Below are positions 7,261 to 15,699 of a DNA stretch of 24,755 nt, in pieces. The notes under the pieces were generated by a model. The model had not been told where the DNA came from. It saw nothing but the letters and a program-made list of their open reading frames with translations, and searched no databases. Made by a program: the position numbers and the translations under genes. The stretch's first letter is position 1; every line of letters begins with the position of its first letter. Origin of the DNA: CAZJWR01 sp964549765 (GTDB lineage: Bacteria > Zixibacteria > MSB-5A5 > GN15 > JAAZOE01); assembly GCA_964549765.1 (NCBI GenBank), contig CAZJWR010000055.1, forward strand, positions 1-24,755, written 5' to 3'.

Positions 7261-9450
7261 TCAGGCGGCCGCAACCGGGGATTTCCAGCGTCGGAATAGC
7301 GACACCAGTCCCCCCAAAACCAGAATAATCGCCCCCTCCCACAGAACATTCATCCCCGGCTTTTTGGATACTTCCAAAATCAGTTGCTCCGGCTGACCCT
7401 GAGCCTGCAGACCCTCGAACGAGAGAAGCACCGTCCCCCGGTCGGCCTGAATTTTGTCCAGCCGCACCATCACACTGTCCCGACCCGGCATCAACGGCAC
7501 AGCTTCATACTGCAACGTCTGGTCGCTTTCGAAAATCATGGCCGGGGTAACCGTGGCGGTGTCGCCGAGACTGTCGGCCACGTGCAGTATCGCCCCGAAT
7601 TTCATCGGGGACCCGCTCGCGTGGGATCCCTGATCAAATCCGACAAACGTTATCGTATAGCCGTTCGTCTCGACCGACTCACCCTTGGAAACCTCTATCC
7701 CTTCCGGCTGGGAGGCTTCCTGGATATTCTCGGGGGCAAAATAGACGTCATACAAAATATGCCGGTGGATGGCCGGCCGCCGCATCAACGCCTGCATCCG
7801 CTGCGCCCAGAATAACTTCGGCCGCTCCTGAAACTGCGTGGCTCCCTCCTGTACGTCGAGAATAATCTCGTTATCGGGCGTGGTGACGGCCGATGCCATC
7901 CCCTGGTAACCGATATCCATTCCGTACGCCGATCCGCTGCCGCCCTTCGGTATAACCACTTCCTCATGACTGGCGAAAGCCGAAGAACTCAGTATGCCGA
8001 ACAACATCAACCCCAGACCGAAATGGCTGATCTGCGCCCCCGCCCGCCAGAAACGACCCGGCAGATTGGTCGCCAGCACGATTCCGTTGGACACCGTCGC
8101 GAAAGTGACAAAAAATACAAACAGCAAATACCCGATCGACTTAACGCCGATCAGATATGCGATTCCGGTCACGACCAACGCGGCTATCAACGACGGCAAC
8201 ACTTTCTTGAACAAGGTCCCGTATGACCGGCCGGAACGCAACGTGAAGGGGGCAAAGCCCAAAAACAGCCCGATGATGATCGTCAGCGGAAACGTTACCC
8301 GCGTGTAAACAGCGGTATCCACCGTCCCCGGCTTGCCGAAAAGCGTGGTGATCAGCGGCCAGGATGTTCCCGACAAGACCAGAAGCGCGATAAGAGTCAA
8401 AATCCAGATCGATATCAAGAGGACAAATTCTTTGGAGGTTATCGCCAGGTCGATCGCCGGACCTTTGATCCGGGCAAAACGGGCCGCAAATATCCCCAGC
8501 GACAAAACGATGAAACCCACCATAAATATTATAAGGTAGGCGTTGACGCCGAGATCGACGAAACTATGCACCGAAAAATCGGCCAGCACGCCGGAACGAG
8601 TCAGAAACGTCCCGTACACGACCAGCAAAAAGGTAAAAATCGCCAGGAAAAGGTTGGTTTTACGCAAGGAACCCTTGACACGCTCGATCAGAAATCCGTG
8701 AACCAGCGCCAGACTGGTCATCCACGGGATGAACGATGAATTCTCGACCGGATCCCACGCCCAGTAGCCGCCCCAGCCCAACGTCTTGTAGGCCCAAAAA
8801 CCGCCCATAATATTCCCGGCGGCCAGCGTCACCGCGGCCAATATCGCCGGCACATAAGACACCGCCAGCCAGTTTTCGTAGTCCTTCCTGACCAGCGCGG
8901 CCAGTGCGATCACCGCCGGGATCGCCACCGCCGCATACCCGATAAAAATAACGGGCGGATGGATGACCATCCAGGGATCCTTCAAGAGCGGATTCAGCCC
9001 GGCTCCCTCCATCTGTGCCGACGACATCATTTCAAACGGCGACAACACCAGAATCATCACGCAGAAGAAAATATTGATAAGCCCGTAAAAGACCATTGCC
9101 GGAGCGGTGTACTGCCGCCCCCGCCCGATGATATAATACCCGAACAGTCCCTGAAACAGCAGCCAGAGAAGGTATGTGCCTCTCTGCCCCGCCCAGAATC
9201 CGGACAGACGATAAAAAAACGACAGGTCCGACGACGAATATTCGAAAACGTACCGGTACGAGTATTTCCCCGCGATGAAGAGATAAAACAAGAAGATGCT
9301 CGAAACGACCACGAACCCGAAAAAGTAATGGTAGCTGGTGATAGCCAGATTCAAATACCGACGATTGCCTCGCGCCGCCAAAAAGAAACCGATCGTGCTG
9401 ATGAGAATGCCGACCGAAGCCAGAAGCGTGAGCAGATATCCGATATTCAA
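7261..9450 (-). CDS. ccmF: Cytochrome c haem lyase subunit CcmF
   Basis: 729 aa polytopic membrane protein of cytochrome c maturation that receives haem from CcmE and attaches it to apocytochrome. Diagnostic sequences are LNPLLKDPWMVIHPPVIFIG (residues 152-171), the WWD motif GWGGYWAWDPVENSSF (225-240) and DFSVHSF (291-297). By alignment with the E. coli protein, His164, His251, His295 and His476 (AQISHFGLG) match the periplasmic and transmembrane haem ligands. A C-terminal periplasmic domain (about 485-705) precedes a last membrane helix. The start is TTG at 9450, with GGGAAGG 8 nt upstream; ccmE ends 3 bp before it. It is somewhat longer than E. coli CcmF (about 647 aa). Confidence 0.95.
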   Translation of the reverse strand: MNIGYLLTLLASVGILISTIGFFLAARGNRRYLNLAITSYHYFFGFVVVSSIFLFYLFIAGKYSYRYVFEYSSSDLSFFYRLSGFWAGQRGTYLLWLLFQGLFGYYIIGRGRQYTAPAMVFYGLINIFFCVMILVLSPFEMMSSAQMEGAGLNPLLKDPWMVIHPPVIFIGYAAVAIPAVIALAALVRKDYENWLAVSYVPAILAAVTLAAGNIMGGFWAYKTLGWGGYWAWDPVENSSFIPWMTSLALVHGFLIERVKGSLRKTNLFLAIFTFLLVVYGTFLTRSGVLADFSVHSFVDLGVNAYLIIFMVGFIVLSLGIFAARFARIKGPAIDLAITSKEFVLLISIWILTLIALLVLSGTSWPLITTLFGKPGTVDTAVYTRVTFPLTIIIGLFLGFAPFTLRSGRSYGTLFKKVLPSLIAALVVTGIAYLIGVKSIGYLLFVFFVTFATVSNGIVLATNLPGRFWRAGAQISHFGLGLMLFGILSSSAFASHEEVVIPKGGSGSAYGMDIGYQGMASAVTTPDNEIILDVQEGATQFQERPKLFWAQRMQALMRRPAIHRHILYDVYFAPENIQEASQPEGIEVSKGESVETNGYTITFVGFDQGSHASGSPMKFGAILHVADSLGDTATVTPAMIFESDQTLQYEAVPLMPGRDSVMVRLDKIQADRGTVLLSFEGLQAQGQPEQLILEVSKKPGMNVLWEGAIILVLGGLVSLFRRWKSPVAAA

Positions 9451-9453
9451 GTC

Positions 9454-9840
9454 TTAAGCCTTCCCTTCAAGTCCCTGATACTTGGAGGGACATTTGATGA
9501 GCAGCTGGTCGGCGACCAGGGCCCCGTTGATATATTTTCCTTTGGCCACGACCGACGTCGCCTGATCGAAATTACCCGGGACCATGCCCGAATAGATGAC
9601 TTTCAGCCGGGTGTCAGTATCATTATGCTCCAGATCGGTTATCTCAAATACAAGACGGGCGCTGTCGGTGTCGAAAACGACGGTATCGAAATCGATCTTA
9701 CCCATCACCTGCACCGTCCTTGTCGTGTTGGGAACGTCCTTGATCGAGACATACTTGATGGTCTGGGTTAGAAACGCGCTCACGCCCCAGACGGCGAAGG
9801 CAACGATGATGACCGCCCCGATGATATATTTGGCTTTCAC
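9454..9840 (-). CDS. ccmE: Haem chaperone CcmE, Cys-type (CxxxY)
   Basis: 128 aa periplasmic haem carrier anchored by one N-terminal helix (residues 5-23), followed by the OB-fold core (VQVMGKIDFDTVVF, LKVIYSGMVPGNFDQ, VVAKGKYINGALVADQLLIK). The residue that binds haem covalently in E. coli is His130 in HxxxY. Here the motif is Cys117-Pro-Ser-Lys-Tyr121. This Cys form defines the System I* branch known from archaea and deltaproteobacteria such as Desulfovibrio. The start is GTG at 9840 and overlaps the ccmD stop as GTGA, implying translational coupling. Confidence 0.93.
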   Translation of the reverse strand: MKAKYIIGAVIIVAFAVWGVSAFLTQTIKYVSIKDVPNTTRTVQVMGKIDFDTVVFDTDSARLVFEITDLEHNDTDTRLKVIYSGMVPGNFDQATSVVAKGKYINGALVADQLLIKCPSKYQGLEGKA

Positions 9841-9947
9841 TTGTGGTCCTCGATTTTTTTCGTTTTGCGGTCAAGAGCAAACAGATAAATGAATATACCG
9901 CACCAAATGACCAGATTGACCGCCATGACGGTGTAATTCGACGTCAT
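9837..9947 (-). CDS. ccmD: CcmD-like small membrane protein
   Basis: A 36-residue gene: MTSNYTVMAVNLVIWCGIFI, then YLFALDRKTKKIEDHK. It has one membrane helix (about residues 7-24) followed by a basic tail, the usual CcmD layout, and lies in the expected place between ccmC and ccmE. Its ATG overlaps the ccmC stop (ATGA) and its TGA overlaps the GTG start of ccmE. GGAGATGGAGG lies just before the start. In E. coli CcmD helps release haem-loaded CcmE from CcmABC. The call rests on size, topology and position because CcmD sequences are poorly conserved. Confidence 0.85.
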   Translation of the reverse strand: MTSNYTVMAVNLVIWCGIFIYLFALDRKTKKIEDHK

Positions 9948-10612
9948 GCCTCCATCTCCTCATTGCGTAACCGTTCCGCCGTGCATAGACGCAGACGGAT
10001 AGTGTATATCCAGGCGAACAGCCCGGTGAAAGCGATCAGCGACGGGAAAAACACCGCGGCTGTCTGCCACGACATCGTGAACCGGCCCGACGCATCGACG
10101 ATGGAATCGGACGGATGCAGCGACGGCAGAACGCGGGGAACGACGAATAGCAAAAACGGCACGGTCAAAAAGGCAAAAACGGCATACACCGCCGCCAGTC
10201 GCGCCCGGCGCTCGTCGCCGATGACCGCCGTTCGCAGCGCGAAATACGCTCCGTATATCAAAAGCAAAATCAAAATCGATGTTTCCCGGGGGTCCCAGTT
10301 CCAAAACGAATGCCACGTCACTTTGGCGAAAATCGACCCCGTAATCATGGCCAGAATCGAAAACATCAATCCCAGCGCCGCGGCCACCCGAGCCCGGTCG
10401 TCGTTGACCATGGCCCCGGACTTAAGATACCTGATCGACGCTACCATCGATACGATATAGGCCACCACCGCCACCCAGGCCTGCGGGATGTGAAAATAAA
10501 AAATCCGGCTGGCCTCCCCGATTACCTGTTGAGGCGCCGGGAATATAAAAGCCGCGACGATTACCCATACCATCAAAACGAACAGCAATATCTTCCAGAT
10601 CATTCTCGTCAT
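9944..10612 (-). CDS. ccmC: Haem-handling membrane protein CcmC
   Basis: 222 aa, six predicted membrane helices. CcmC presents haem to CcmE. The WWD motif appears as TWHSFWNWDPRETS (residues 99-112), preceded by TGSIFAK. The two periplasmic haem ligands probably correspond to His41 (FYFHIPQAW) and His166 (LPSLHPSDS). The gene sits 84 bp after ccmB and overlaps ccmD by 4 bp. An in-frame ATG at residue 4 is an alternative start, as the ribosome binding site is weak (AAGG). Confidence 0.95.
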   Translation of the reverse strand: MTRMIWKILLFVLMVWVIVAAFIFPAPQQVIGEASRIFYFHIPQAWVAVVAYIVSMVASIRYLKSGAMVNDDRARVAAALGLMFSILAMITGSIFAKVTWHSFWNWDPRETSILILLLIYGAYFALRTAVIGDERRARLAAVYAVFAFLTVPFLLFVVPRVLPSLHPSDSIVDASGRFTMSWQTAAVFFPSLIAFTGLFAWIYTIRLRLCTAERLRNEEMEA

Positions 10613-10696
10613 TACCTTATTTCACGCCGACGGCCAATGTATCAATTTCATAGATAAAAGCAACCCATAAATGACATTATTTGTTTCCGGCTTTTT

Positions 10697-11386
10697 TCAG
10701 CCTTCCCAGACGTACTCGAACAGCAGCAGGCTGGCCGTGATCATTATTACCCCGTAACTGACCAGAAGTTGCAGTTCCGATGACGCCGCCGAGAAATATA
10801 CCTCGCCGGTCGCAAAGGCTTTGCTCGTGGCGTTAATCAGTCCGATAAGAAGCGGCAGCAGGATCGGAAACGACAATACCGCGAACAGTGCCCCCTTCAC
10901 CCCGGCCTTGGAAATAATGGCCGCGATCAGTGTTGTGGCTCCCGCCAGACCGATCATTCCCAGAATCAACACGACGATAAACAGGGCGGGACTCTCTAAC
11001 CGGGCGTCGGTCAGAATAAAAAACAGCGGCGCGATGATCGCCTCCAGCAGCGCCAGCAAAAGCACATTATAACCCAGCTTGCCGAGATACACCGGCGTCG
11101 GGTCGGCCGTTAGACGAAGAACCATCGCCGTCTTGGTCTCCTCCTCCCGAATAAACACATGCGCCAGCCCCGACATGGCCGAGAAGAAAATTATGATCCA
11201 GAAAATCGCCGAATACACCTCGGGGGCCAGACTCTGCTGTCCCACCGAAAACGACACCACCGTCAGGGTCGTTATGCCGAACAGAACGATGGCGTTGACC
11301 GCATACCGGGTGCGGAATTCGCACAGGAGGTCCTTGCGGAGCACGGCGAAGGACTTACCCGTCAAGCCGGTACCGTTTTTCGGCAA
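10697..11386 (-). CDS. ccmB: ABC-type permease subunit CcmB
   Basis: 229 aa, six predicted membrane helices, the membrane partner of CcmA in the complex that frees holo-CcmE. Family-like stretches are LRKDLLCEFRTRYAVNAIVL near the N-terminus and GLAHVFIREEETKTAMVLRL in the first loop. The TTG start at 11386 has GAGGAG 7 nt upstream and overlaps the end of ccmA by 32 bp. Later in-frame TTG or GTG codons lack a ribosome binding site. The family match and operon position agree. Confidence 0.92.
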   Translation of the reverse strand: MPKNGTGLTGKSFAVLRKDLLCEFRTRYAVNAIVLFGITTLTVVSFSVGQQSLAPEVYSAIFWIIIFFSAMSGLAHVFIREEETKTAMVLRLTADPTPVYLGKLGYNVLLLALLEAIIAPLFFILTDARLESPALFIVVLILGMIGLAGATTLIAAIISKAGVKGALFAVLSFPILLPLLIGLINATSKAFATGEVYFSAASSELQLLVSYGVIMITASLLLFEYVWEG

Positions 11387-11972
11387 AACCGTACTCCTCT
11401 TTTTCGTTGGTGGCGACGATCAGCACGCCCCGCTCCTTCTGGCGCGATATGATCCCGGACACCACTATTTTCCCGTCTTTGTCAAGATTGGCCGTCGGTT
11501 CGTCGAGCAGAAGAAACACCGGGTCGTTCAATAGCGCCACGGCGTATTTCAGCCGCTGTTTCATCCCCGATGAATAAGCGTGATAAAAATCGTCCTCACG
11601 TCCCCCCAGCCCGACCATTTCCATAATCTTGCCGATCAGCCCCCGGTCGAGAGTTATCCCCCGCAGGACGGCGAAGAATCGCAGATTTTCCGCAGCCGTT
11701 AGGGAATCGTACAGGGCCAACTCCGGGCCGATATAGGAAACCAGCCGCCGCATTTCGCTCCGTCCGAGCTTCCGGTCTTCGTGGAAAAAATCGACCGTGC
11801 CCCGGCTGGGTAGAGTCAGGCCGGCCAGAATTCGCAAAAGCGTCGTCTTCCCCGAACCGTTCGGCCCCGTTACTGCCAGCGAATCGCCGATTCCAAGCGA
11901 AAGGGACACATCCCGCAGCACGATGCGAGGCCCGAACGTCTTTTTGACATTTTGTGCGTCAAGACGATACAT
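11355..11972 (-). CDS. ccmA: ABC transporter ATPase CcmA
   Basis: 205 aa cytoplasmic ATPase of the CcmAB complex. Walker A is GPNGSGKT (36-43), the signature is SSGMKQ (134-139) and Walker B is VFLLLDEP (152-159). The switch (H-loop) position reads IVATNEKEE, so the usual His is Asn189. Together with the first-gene position before ccmB this is CcmA rather than a generic ATPase. It is likely the first gene of the ccm transcript, with a promoter candidate about 33 bp upstream. Confidence 0.92.
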   Translation of the reverse strand: MYRLDAQNVKKTFGPRIVLRDVSLSLGIGDSLAVTGPNGSGKTTLLRILAGLTLPSRGTVDFFHEDRKLGRSEMRRLVSYIGPELALYDSLTAAENLRFFAVLRGITLDRGLIGKIMEMVGLGGREDDFYHAYSSGMKQRLKYAVALLNDPVFLLLDEPTANLDKDGKIVVSGIISRQKERGVLIVATNEKEEYGFAEKRYRLDG

Positions 11973-12004
11973 AATATCCCGGGAAAGTCGCCAACATACC
12001 GGCC

Positions 12005-12033
12005 AATAATGAGATGGCGTTTGATCAAGTCAA
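12005..12033 (-). promoter_or_regulatory. Candidate promoter of the ccm operon
   Basis: On the - strand TTGACT (12033-12028) and ATTATT (12010-12005) are 17 bp apart, giving a leader of about 25 nt before the ccmA ATG at 11972. The -10 box is only a moderate match. Confidence 0.45.
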
Positions 12034-12086
12034 GCAAAATCTGCCGTAGCGTTGTGATGGGCTTAGATTGGGAGAAAACGAAACGA

Positions 12087-12593
12087 CTATTCCAACTCGC
12101 GGATCGACCTGATTACGTCGAACGGCTCCCGCGCTTCCATCAGGTCCTGCCGGAAACGGTCAAACCCGACCAGCTCGGAAACCGCCTTGAATACCTTCAA
12201 ATACAGATTATCATCATACGGCGGCGCCGCCATAATAAAGAAAAAATGCACCGGCTGGCCGTCGATGGCGTCGAAATCGTAACCCGCCGTGCTTCGCCCG
12301 AATCCGATGATAAAATCCTTGGCCTGCATCGACCGGATATGCGGCACCGCAAACTCCTTGCCGATCCCCGTCGATGCCTTTCGCTCACGATTGAGAAAAT
12401 CGAGTTCCAGCTTGGTGCGATTGCCGATCTTGCCCGTGGGATCGAGGATATCGATAAGCTCGGAGAGAATCATCTCCTTGCAATCCATGATCCACTTCTT
12501 ATGGCTCCCGCCCTCCGGTTCCTCCGGCACGCGGGTCTCCATCTCGAGCTTGATCAGCTCGGGATCCATATATCGTGAAATGTTAAATCCCAT
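12087..12593 (-). CDS. PTS IIA (fructose/Ntr-type) domain protein
   Basis: 168 aa. Residues about 40-165 match the PTS EIIA type 2 fold, with the phosphorylatable His85 in GIGKEFAVPHIRS and the downstream strand VHFFFIMAAPP. A 40-residue N-terminal segment (MGFNISRYMDPELIKLEMET, then acidic) precedes the domain and is not part of the usual 150-residue PtsN. No IIB, IIC, HPr or enzyme I gene is nearby, which argues for a regulatory rather than a sugar-uptake role. It has a near-consensus promoter of its own and ends 115 bp before ccmA, so it is probably a separate unit. Confidence 0.82.
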   Translation of the reverse strand: MGFNISRYMDPELIKLEMETRVPEEPEGGSHKKWIMDCKEMILSELIDILDPTGKIGNRTKLELDFLNRERKASTGIGKEFAVPHIRSMQAKDFIIGFGRSTAGYDFDAIDGQPVHFFFIMAAPPYDDNLYLKVFKAVSELVGFDRFRQDLMEAREPFDVIRSIRELE

Positions 12594-12633
12594 CGTTCTA
12601 AATATCGGTCACACCCCTTTAAAAATTTACCCG

Positions 12634-12662
12634 ACTATACACATTAATCCGCCGCACGTCAA
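12634..12662 (-). promoter_or_regulatory. Promoter of the PTS IIA-domain gene
   Basis: On the - strand TTGACG (12662-12657) and TATAGT (12639-12634) are 17 bp apart, close to consensus, with a leader of about 34 nt. A 9-bp perfect inverted repeat, TAATCCGCC (12645-12653) and GGCGGATTA (12679-12687), straddles the -35 box and could be an operator. Confidence 0.7.
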
Positions 12663-12717
12663 GGTGCGATTGCATGATGGCGGATTACTTACCTTGTTAA
12701 TACTACACGCATGGCAC

Positions 12718-12746
12718 TTGACATTCCGTTTGAGATTAAATAGCTT
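12718..12746 (+). promoter_or_regulatory. Weak candidate promoter for aspS and the downstream genes
   Basis: TTGACA (12718-12723) is followed after 17 bp by TAGCTT (12741-12746), a poor -10 box. If real, the leader would be about 105 nt and contain the inverted repeat GGGACAA (12759-12765) / TTGTCCC (12792-12798). No better + strand promoter was seen in the 266-bp divergent gap. Confidence 0.3.
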
Positions 12747-12859
12747 TTCTCGCGCGATGGGACAACGGGCAGGGAACAAACGGGTAAATCTTTGTCCCGA
12801 AGTACCGAACCATAAAGGTATAAGGCTGTTATAGATAGTCTGGAGTCTGGAGAATCGTA

Positions 12860-14692
12860 TTGGCGCCATTCGCAGAAATGAAACGCACGGTCACGTGCGG
12901 TGAATTGAGCGCGGCCGATCTCGGCCGCACCGTCACCCTCAACGGATGGGTGCAGGAATATCGCAACCTCGGCGGACTGCTCTTTATCGATCTGCGCGAT
13001 CGTTACGGAATCACACAGGCCGTGTTCCACCCCGAGCACGTATCCGAGGAAACCATGAAGACGGCCGCTTCCTGCCGTCATGAATACGTTATCGCCGTCA
13101 GCGGCAAAGTGCAGGCGCGCCCCGAGGGAACCGTCAATCCCAAAATGAAGACGGGCGAAATCGAGGTCGAATGCAACCGCATCGAAATCCTATCCAAATC
13201 GGAAACGCCGCCGTTCGAAATCGCCGACGTCACCAACGCCCGCGAGGAACTAAGGCTGGAATTCCGCTATCTCGACCTGCGTCGCAACCCCCTCCGGGAA
13301 AAAATCCGTGTGCGCCACGAGGCAACCATGGCCGTGCGAGAATATCTTTCCGGACAGGGATTCTATGAAATCGAAACCCCGATGCTGATGCGCTCCACTC
13401 CCGAAGGCGCTCGCGATTACGTCGTCCCCAGCCGCGTCTCACCGGGAAAATTTTACGCCCTGCCGCAATCGCCGCAGCTTCTGAAGCAGATACTGATGAT
13501 ATCCGGCTTCGACAAATATTTCCAGATCGCGCGATGCCTCCGCGACGAAGACCTCCGTGCGGACCGCCAGCCGGAACATACCCAGATAGATATGGAAATG
13601 TCGTTCGTCACCGAAGACGACGTTTTCGCCGTCGCCGAAGGTATGTTCACCCATTTGTGGAAAAAAGTCATGGGCGTTGATCTCACGCCACCGTTTCCGC
13701 GTTATACCTACGAAGAGGTCATGAACCGCTGGGGAATCGACAAGCCGGACGTCCGCTTCGGCATGGAATTATGCGACTTGGCCGATGTTGTCGCCGGATG
13801 CGGATTCAAGATATTCACTTCCACTCTCGAAAAGGGCGGTCGGGTAAAAGGAATCGTCTATAAGGGCGGCGGCGGGATGTCCCGCAAACAGATCGGCGAG
13901 CTCGAAGAGCTCGCCAAACAGCACGGCGCCGGTGGATTGGCGTATATCCTCCGCAGCGAATCCGGCGACAAAAGCCCGATTTTGAAATTTATCGGCGACG
14001 ATGTCGTCGCCAAAATTTACGATAAAACCAACGTCGAACCCGGCGACGCCGTTCTTATTATCGCCGACGCGCCGATCAAGACGGAATCGGTATTGGGTCA
14101 GCTTCGCCTGCACATCGGCAAAACCGCCGGCCTGATCGACAAATCGCGATGGGAATTTCTCTGGGTAACGCGTTTTCCGTTATTCGAATACGATGAGGAA
14201 AGCGGCCGGATCAACGCGATGCACAATATCGTATCCGGCCCGTGCGAAGAAGATATGAACCTGCTTGAAGAAGGTTTCTCGACTACGGTTGCGCTCTCCG
14301 ATCCCAATCATCCCTGGCGACAGGTGCATGCAAAGCAATACGACCTGGTCCTGAACGGCATCGAAATCGCTTCCGGCGGGATTCGTATCCACCGGAGCGA
14401 ATTGCAGAAAAAAATCCTTAATATATTGGGCATGTCCGACGAACGCGCCGAGCGGATGTTCGGTTTTCTCCTCCGGGCGCTCAAATACGGCGCACCGCCG
14501 CACGGTGGCTTGGCGCCGGGTGTGGATCGTATCGTCGCTCTCATGACCGGCTCCGATTCAATCCGCGACGTTATCGCCTTCCCCAAAACGACCAACGCCG
14601 CTTCCCTTATGGACGGCGCTCCCGCGGAAATCGACGACGAACAACTGGCCGAACTGGGGCTGGCGCTGGCCAAAACTCGCGAGGCCGAATGA
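12860..14692 (+). CDS. aspS: Aspartyl-tRNA synthetase
   Basis: 610 aa class II synthetase that charges tRNA-Asp. It has an N-terminal anticodon-binding OB fold (VTLNGWVQEYRNLGGLLFI), motif 2 (RCLRDEDLRADRQPEHTQ, from about residue 225), the bacterial GAD insertion (about 300-410), and motif 3 (GLAPGVDRIVAL, about 550-561) close to the C-terminus. Length is typical of the bacterial type. The start is TTG at 12860, backed by GGAG 7 nt upstream; an ATG at 12878 is possible but has no ribosome binding site. The stop overlaps the next start as ATGA. Whether it also charges tRNA-Asn cannot be told here. Confidence 0.97.
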   Translation: MAPFAEMKRTVTCGELSAADLGRTVTLNGWVQEYRNLGGLLFIDLRDRYGITQAVFHPEHVSEETMKTAASCRHEYVIAVSGKVQARPEGTVNPKMKTGEIEVECNRIEILSKSETPPFEIADVTNAREELRLEFRYLDLRRNPLREKIRVRHEATMAVREYLSGQGFYEIETPMLMRSTPEGARDYVVPSRVSPGKFYALPQSPQLLKQILMISGFDKYFQIARCLRDEDLRADRQPEHTQIDMEMSFVTEDDVFAVAEGMFTHLWKKVMGVDLTPPFPRYTYEEVMNRWGIDKPDVRFGMELCDLADVVAGCGFKIFTSTLEKGGRVKGIVYKGGGGMSRKQIGELEELAKQHGAGGLAYILRSESGDKSPILKFIGDDVVAKIYDKTNVEPGDAVLIIADAPIKTESVLGQLRLHIGKTAGLIDKSRWEFLWVTRFPLFEYDEESGRINAMHNIVSGPCEEDMNLLEEGFSTTVALSDPNHPWRQVHAKQYDLVLNGIEIASGGIRIHRSELQKKILNILGMSDERAERMFGFLLRALKYGAPPHGGLAPGVDRIVALMTGSDSIRDVIAFPKTTNAASLMDGAPAEIDDEQLAELGLALAKTREAE

Positions 14693-15684
14693 CAGTCGCC
14701 GGTAACAACAGCATCCAGTCCGTCGATATATCCGCCATCGATCAGCGTATCCTGTTCGGCCACAACGGCATTCATCTGCGCCTGATCGAATCGCAATTCA
14801 ACGTCAAAATCGTCGCCCGGGGCGATACGGTGATGATTGAGGGCCCGAGGGACGAGGTCGAAAACGTTGTCCGGCTGCTCGAAGATATGATCGCCCGCGT
14901 GCGGATGGGTAACGAACTCACCGAACGATACCTGATCTACGCCATGGATATGGTGCGCGAAGAGGGCCGCGGACCGGCCGAAATTCTCAACGAAAAAGGC
15001 GACGGAGCCGCCCTGGCCCTGATCAAACCCAAAACGGTCGGCCAGAAAACCTATATCTCGGCCATCGAAAAAAACGATATCGTCTTTTCCATCGGCCCCG
15101 CCGGCACCGGCAAGACGTTCCTTGCCGTGGCGCAAGCCGTAGCGGAATTGAAGGCCAAACGCAAAGGGCGAATCATCCTTGTCCGCCCCGCCGTCGAAGC
15201 CGGCGAATCGCTCGGCTTCCTCCCCGGCGATATAAAAGCCAAGGTCGACCCGTATCTCCGCCCGGTCTACGACGCCCTGCACGAACTGCTCCCGGCGGAA
15301 AAAATCGCCAAAATGCTCACCCTCGGGATCATCGAAATATGCCCGCTGGCCTTCATGCGCGGCCGGACCCTGAATAACTCCTTTGTTATTTTGGACGAGG
15401 CCCAAAACACCACCCTGGCGCAGATGAAAATGTTTCTAACCCGTCTGGGCGAGGGCTCCAAGGCGGTTATAACCGGCGATATCACGCAAATTGACCTGGA
15501 TAAAAAAATCCCTTCCGGGCTGGTAAAAATTCAGCATATTCTTGCGGGAATCGACGGAATTGTGTTTACTTATCTATCGAGCAAGGATGTCGTCCGGCAC
15601 CGGCTGGTGCAGGACATTATAAACGCGTACACCCGGTACGAAAACCGGACCGGGGGCAAGGGCAAGAAGAAGACGCACGGATAG
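14689..15684 (+). CDS. PhoH-family ATPase (YbeZ/PhoL type)
   Basis: 331 aa cytoplasmic ATPase. Residues about 10-75 form the KH-like N-terminal part (RLIESQFNVKIVARGDTVMI). The P-loop domain has Walker A GPAGTGKT (136-143), the family block ILVRPAVEAGESLGFLPGD and Walker B FVILDEAQN (from 232). The C-terminus is basic (GGKGKKKTHG). PhoH-like proteins are commonly encoded beside ybeY and are thought to act with it in RNA or ribosome metabolism, and that neighbour is present here two genes on. Translation is probably coupled to aspS through the ATGA overlap. Confidence 0.95.
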   Translation: MTVAGNNSIQSVDISAIDQRILFGHNGIHLRLIESQFNVKIVARGDTVMIEGPRDEVENVVRLLEDMIARVRMGNELTERYLIYAMDMVREEGRGPAEILNEKGDGAALALIKPKTVGQKTYISAIEKNDIVFSIGPAGTGKTFLAVAQAVAELKAKRKGRIILVRPAVEAGESLGFLPGDIKAKVDPYLRPVYDALHELLPAEKIAKMLTLGIIEICPLAFMRGRTLNNSFVILDEAQNTTLAQMKMFLTRLGEGSKAVITGDITQIDLDKKIPSGLVKIQHILAGIDGIVFTYLSSKDVVRHRLVQDIINAYTRYENRTGGKGKKKTHG

Positions 15685-15699
15685 CGTCGCGATAACGCC

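Noticed and set aside
14308..15405. - strand frame of 365 codons opposite aspS and the phoH-like gene
   Set aside because: It spans two well-identified + strand genes and has no motif of its own.
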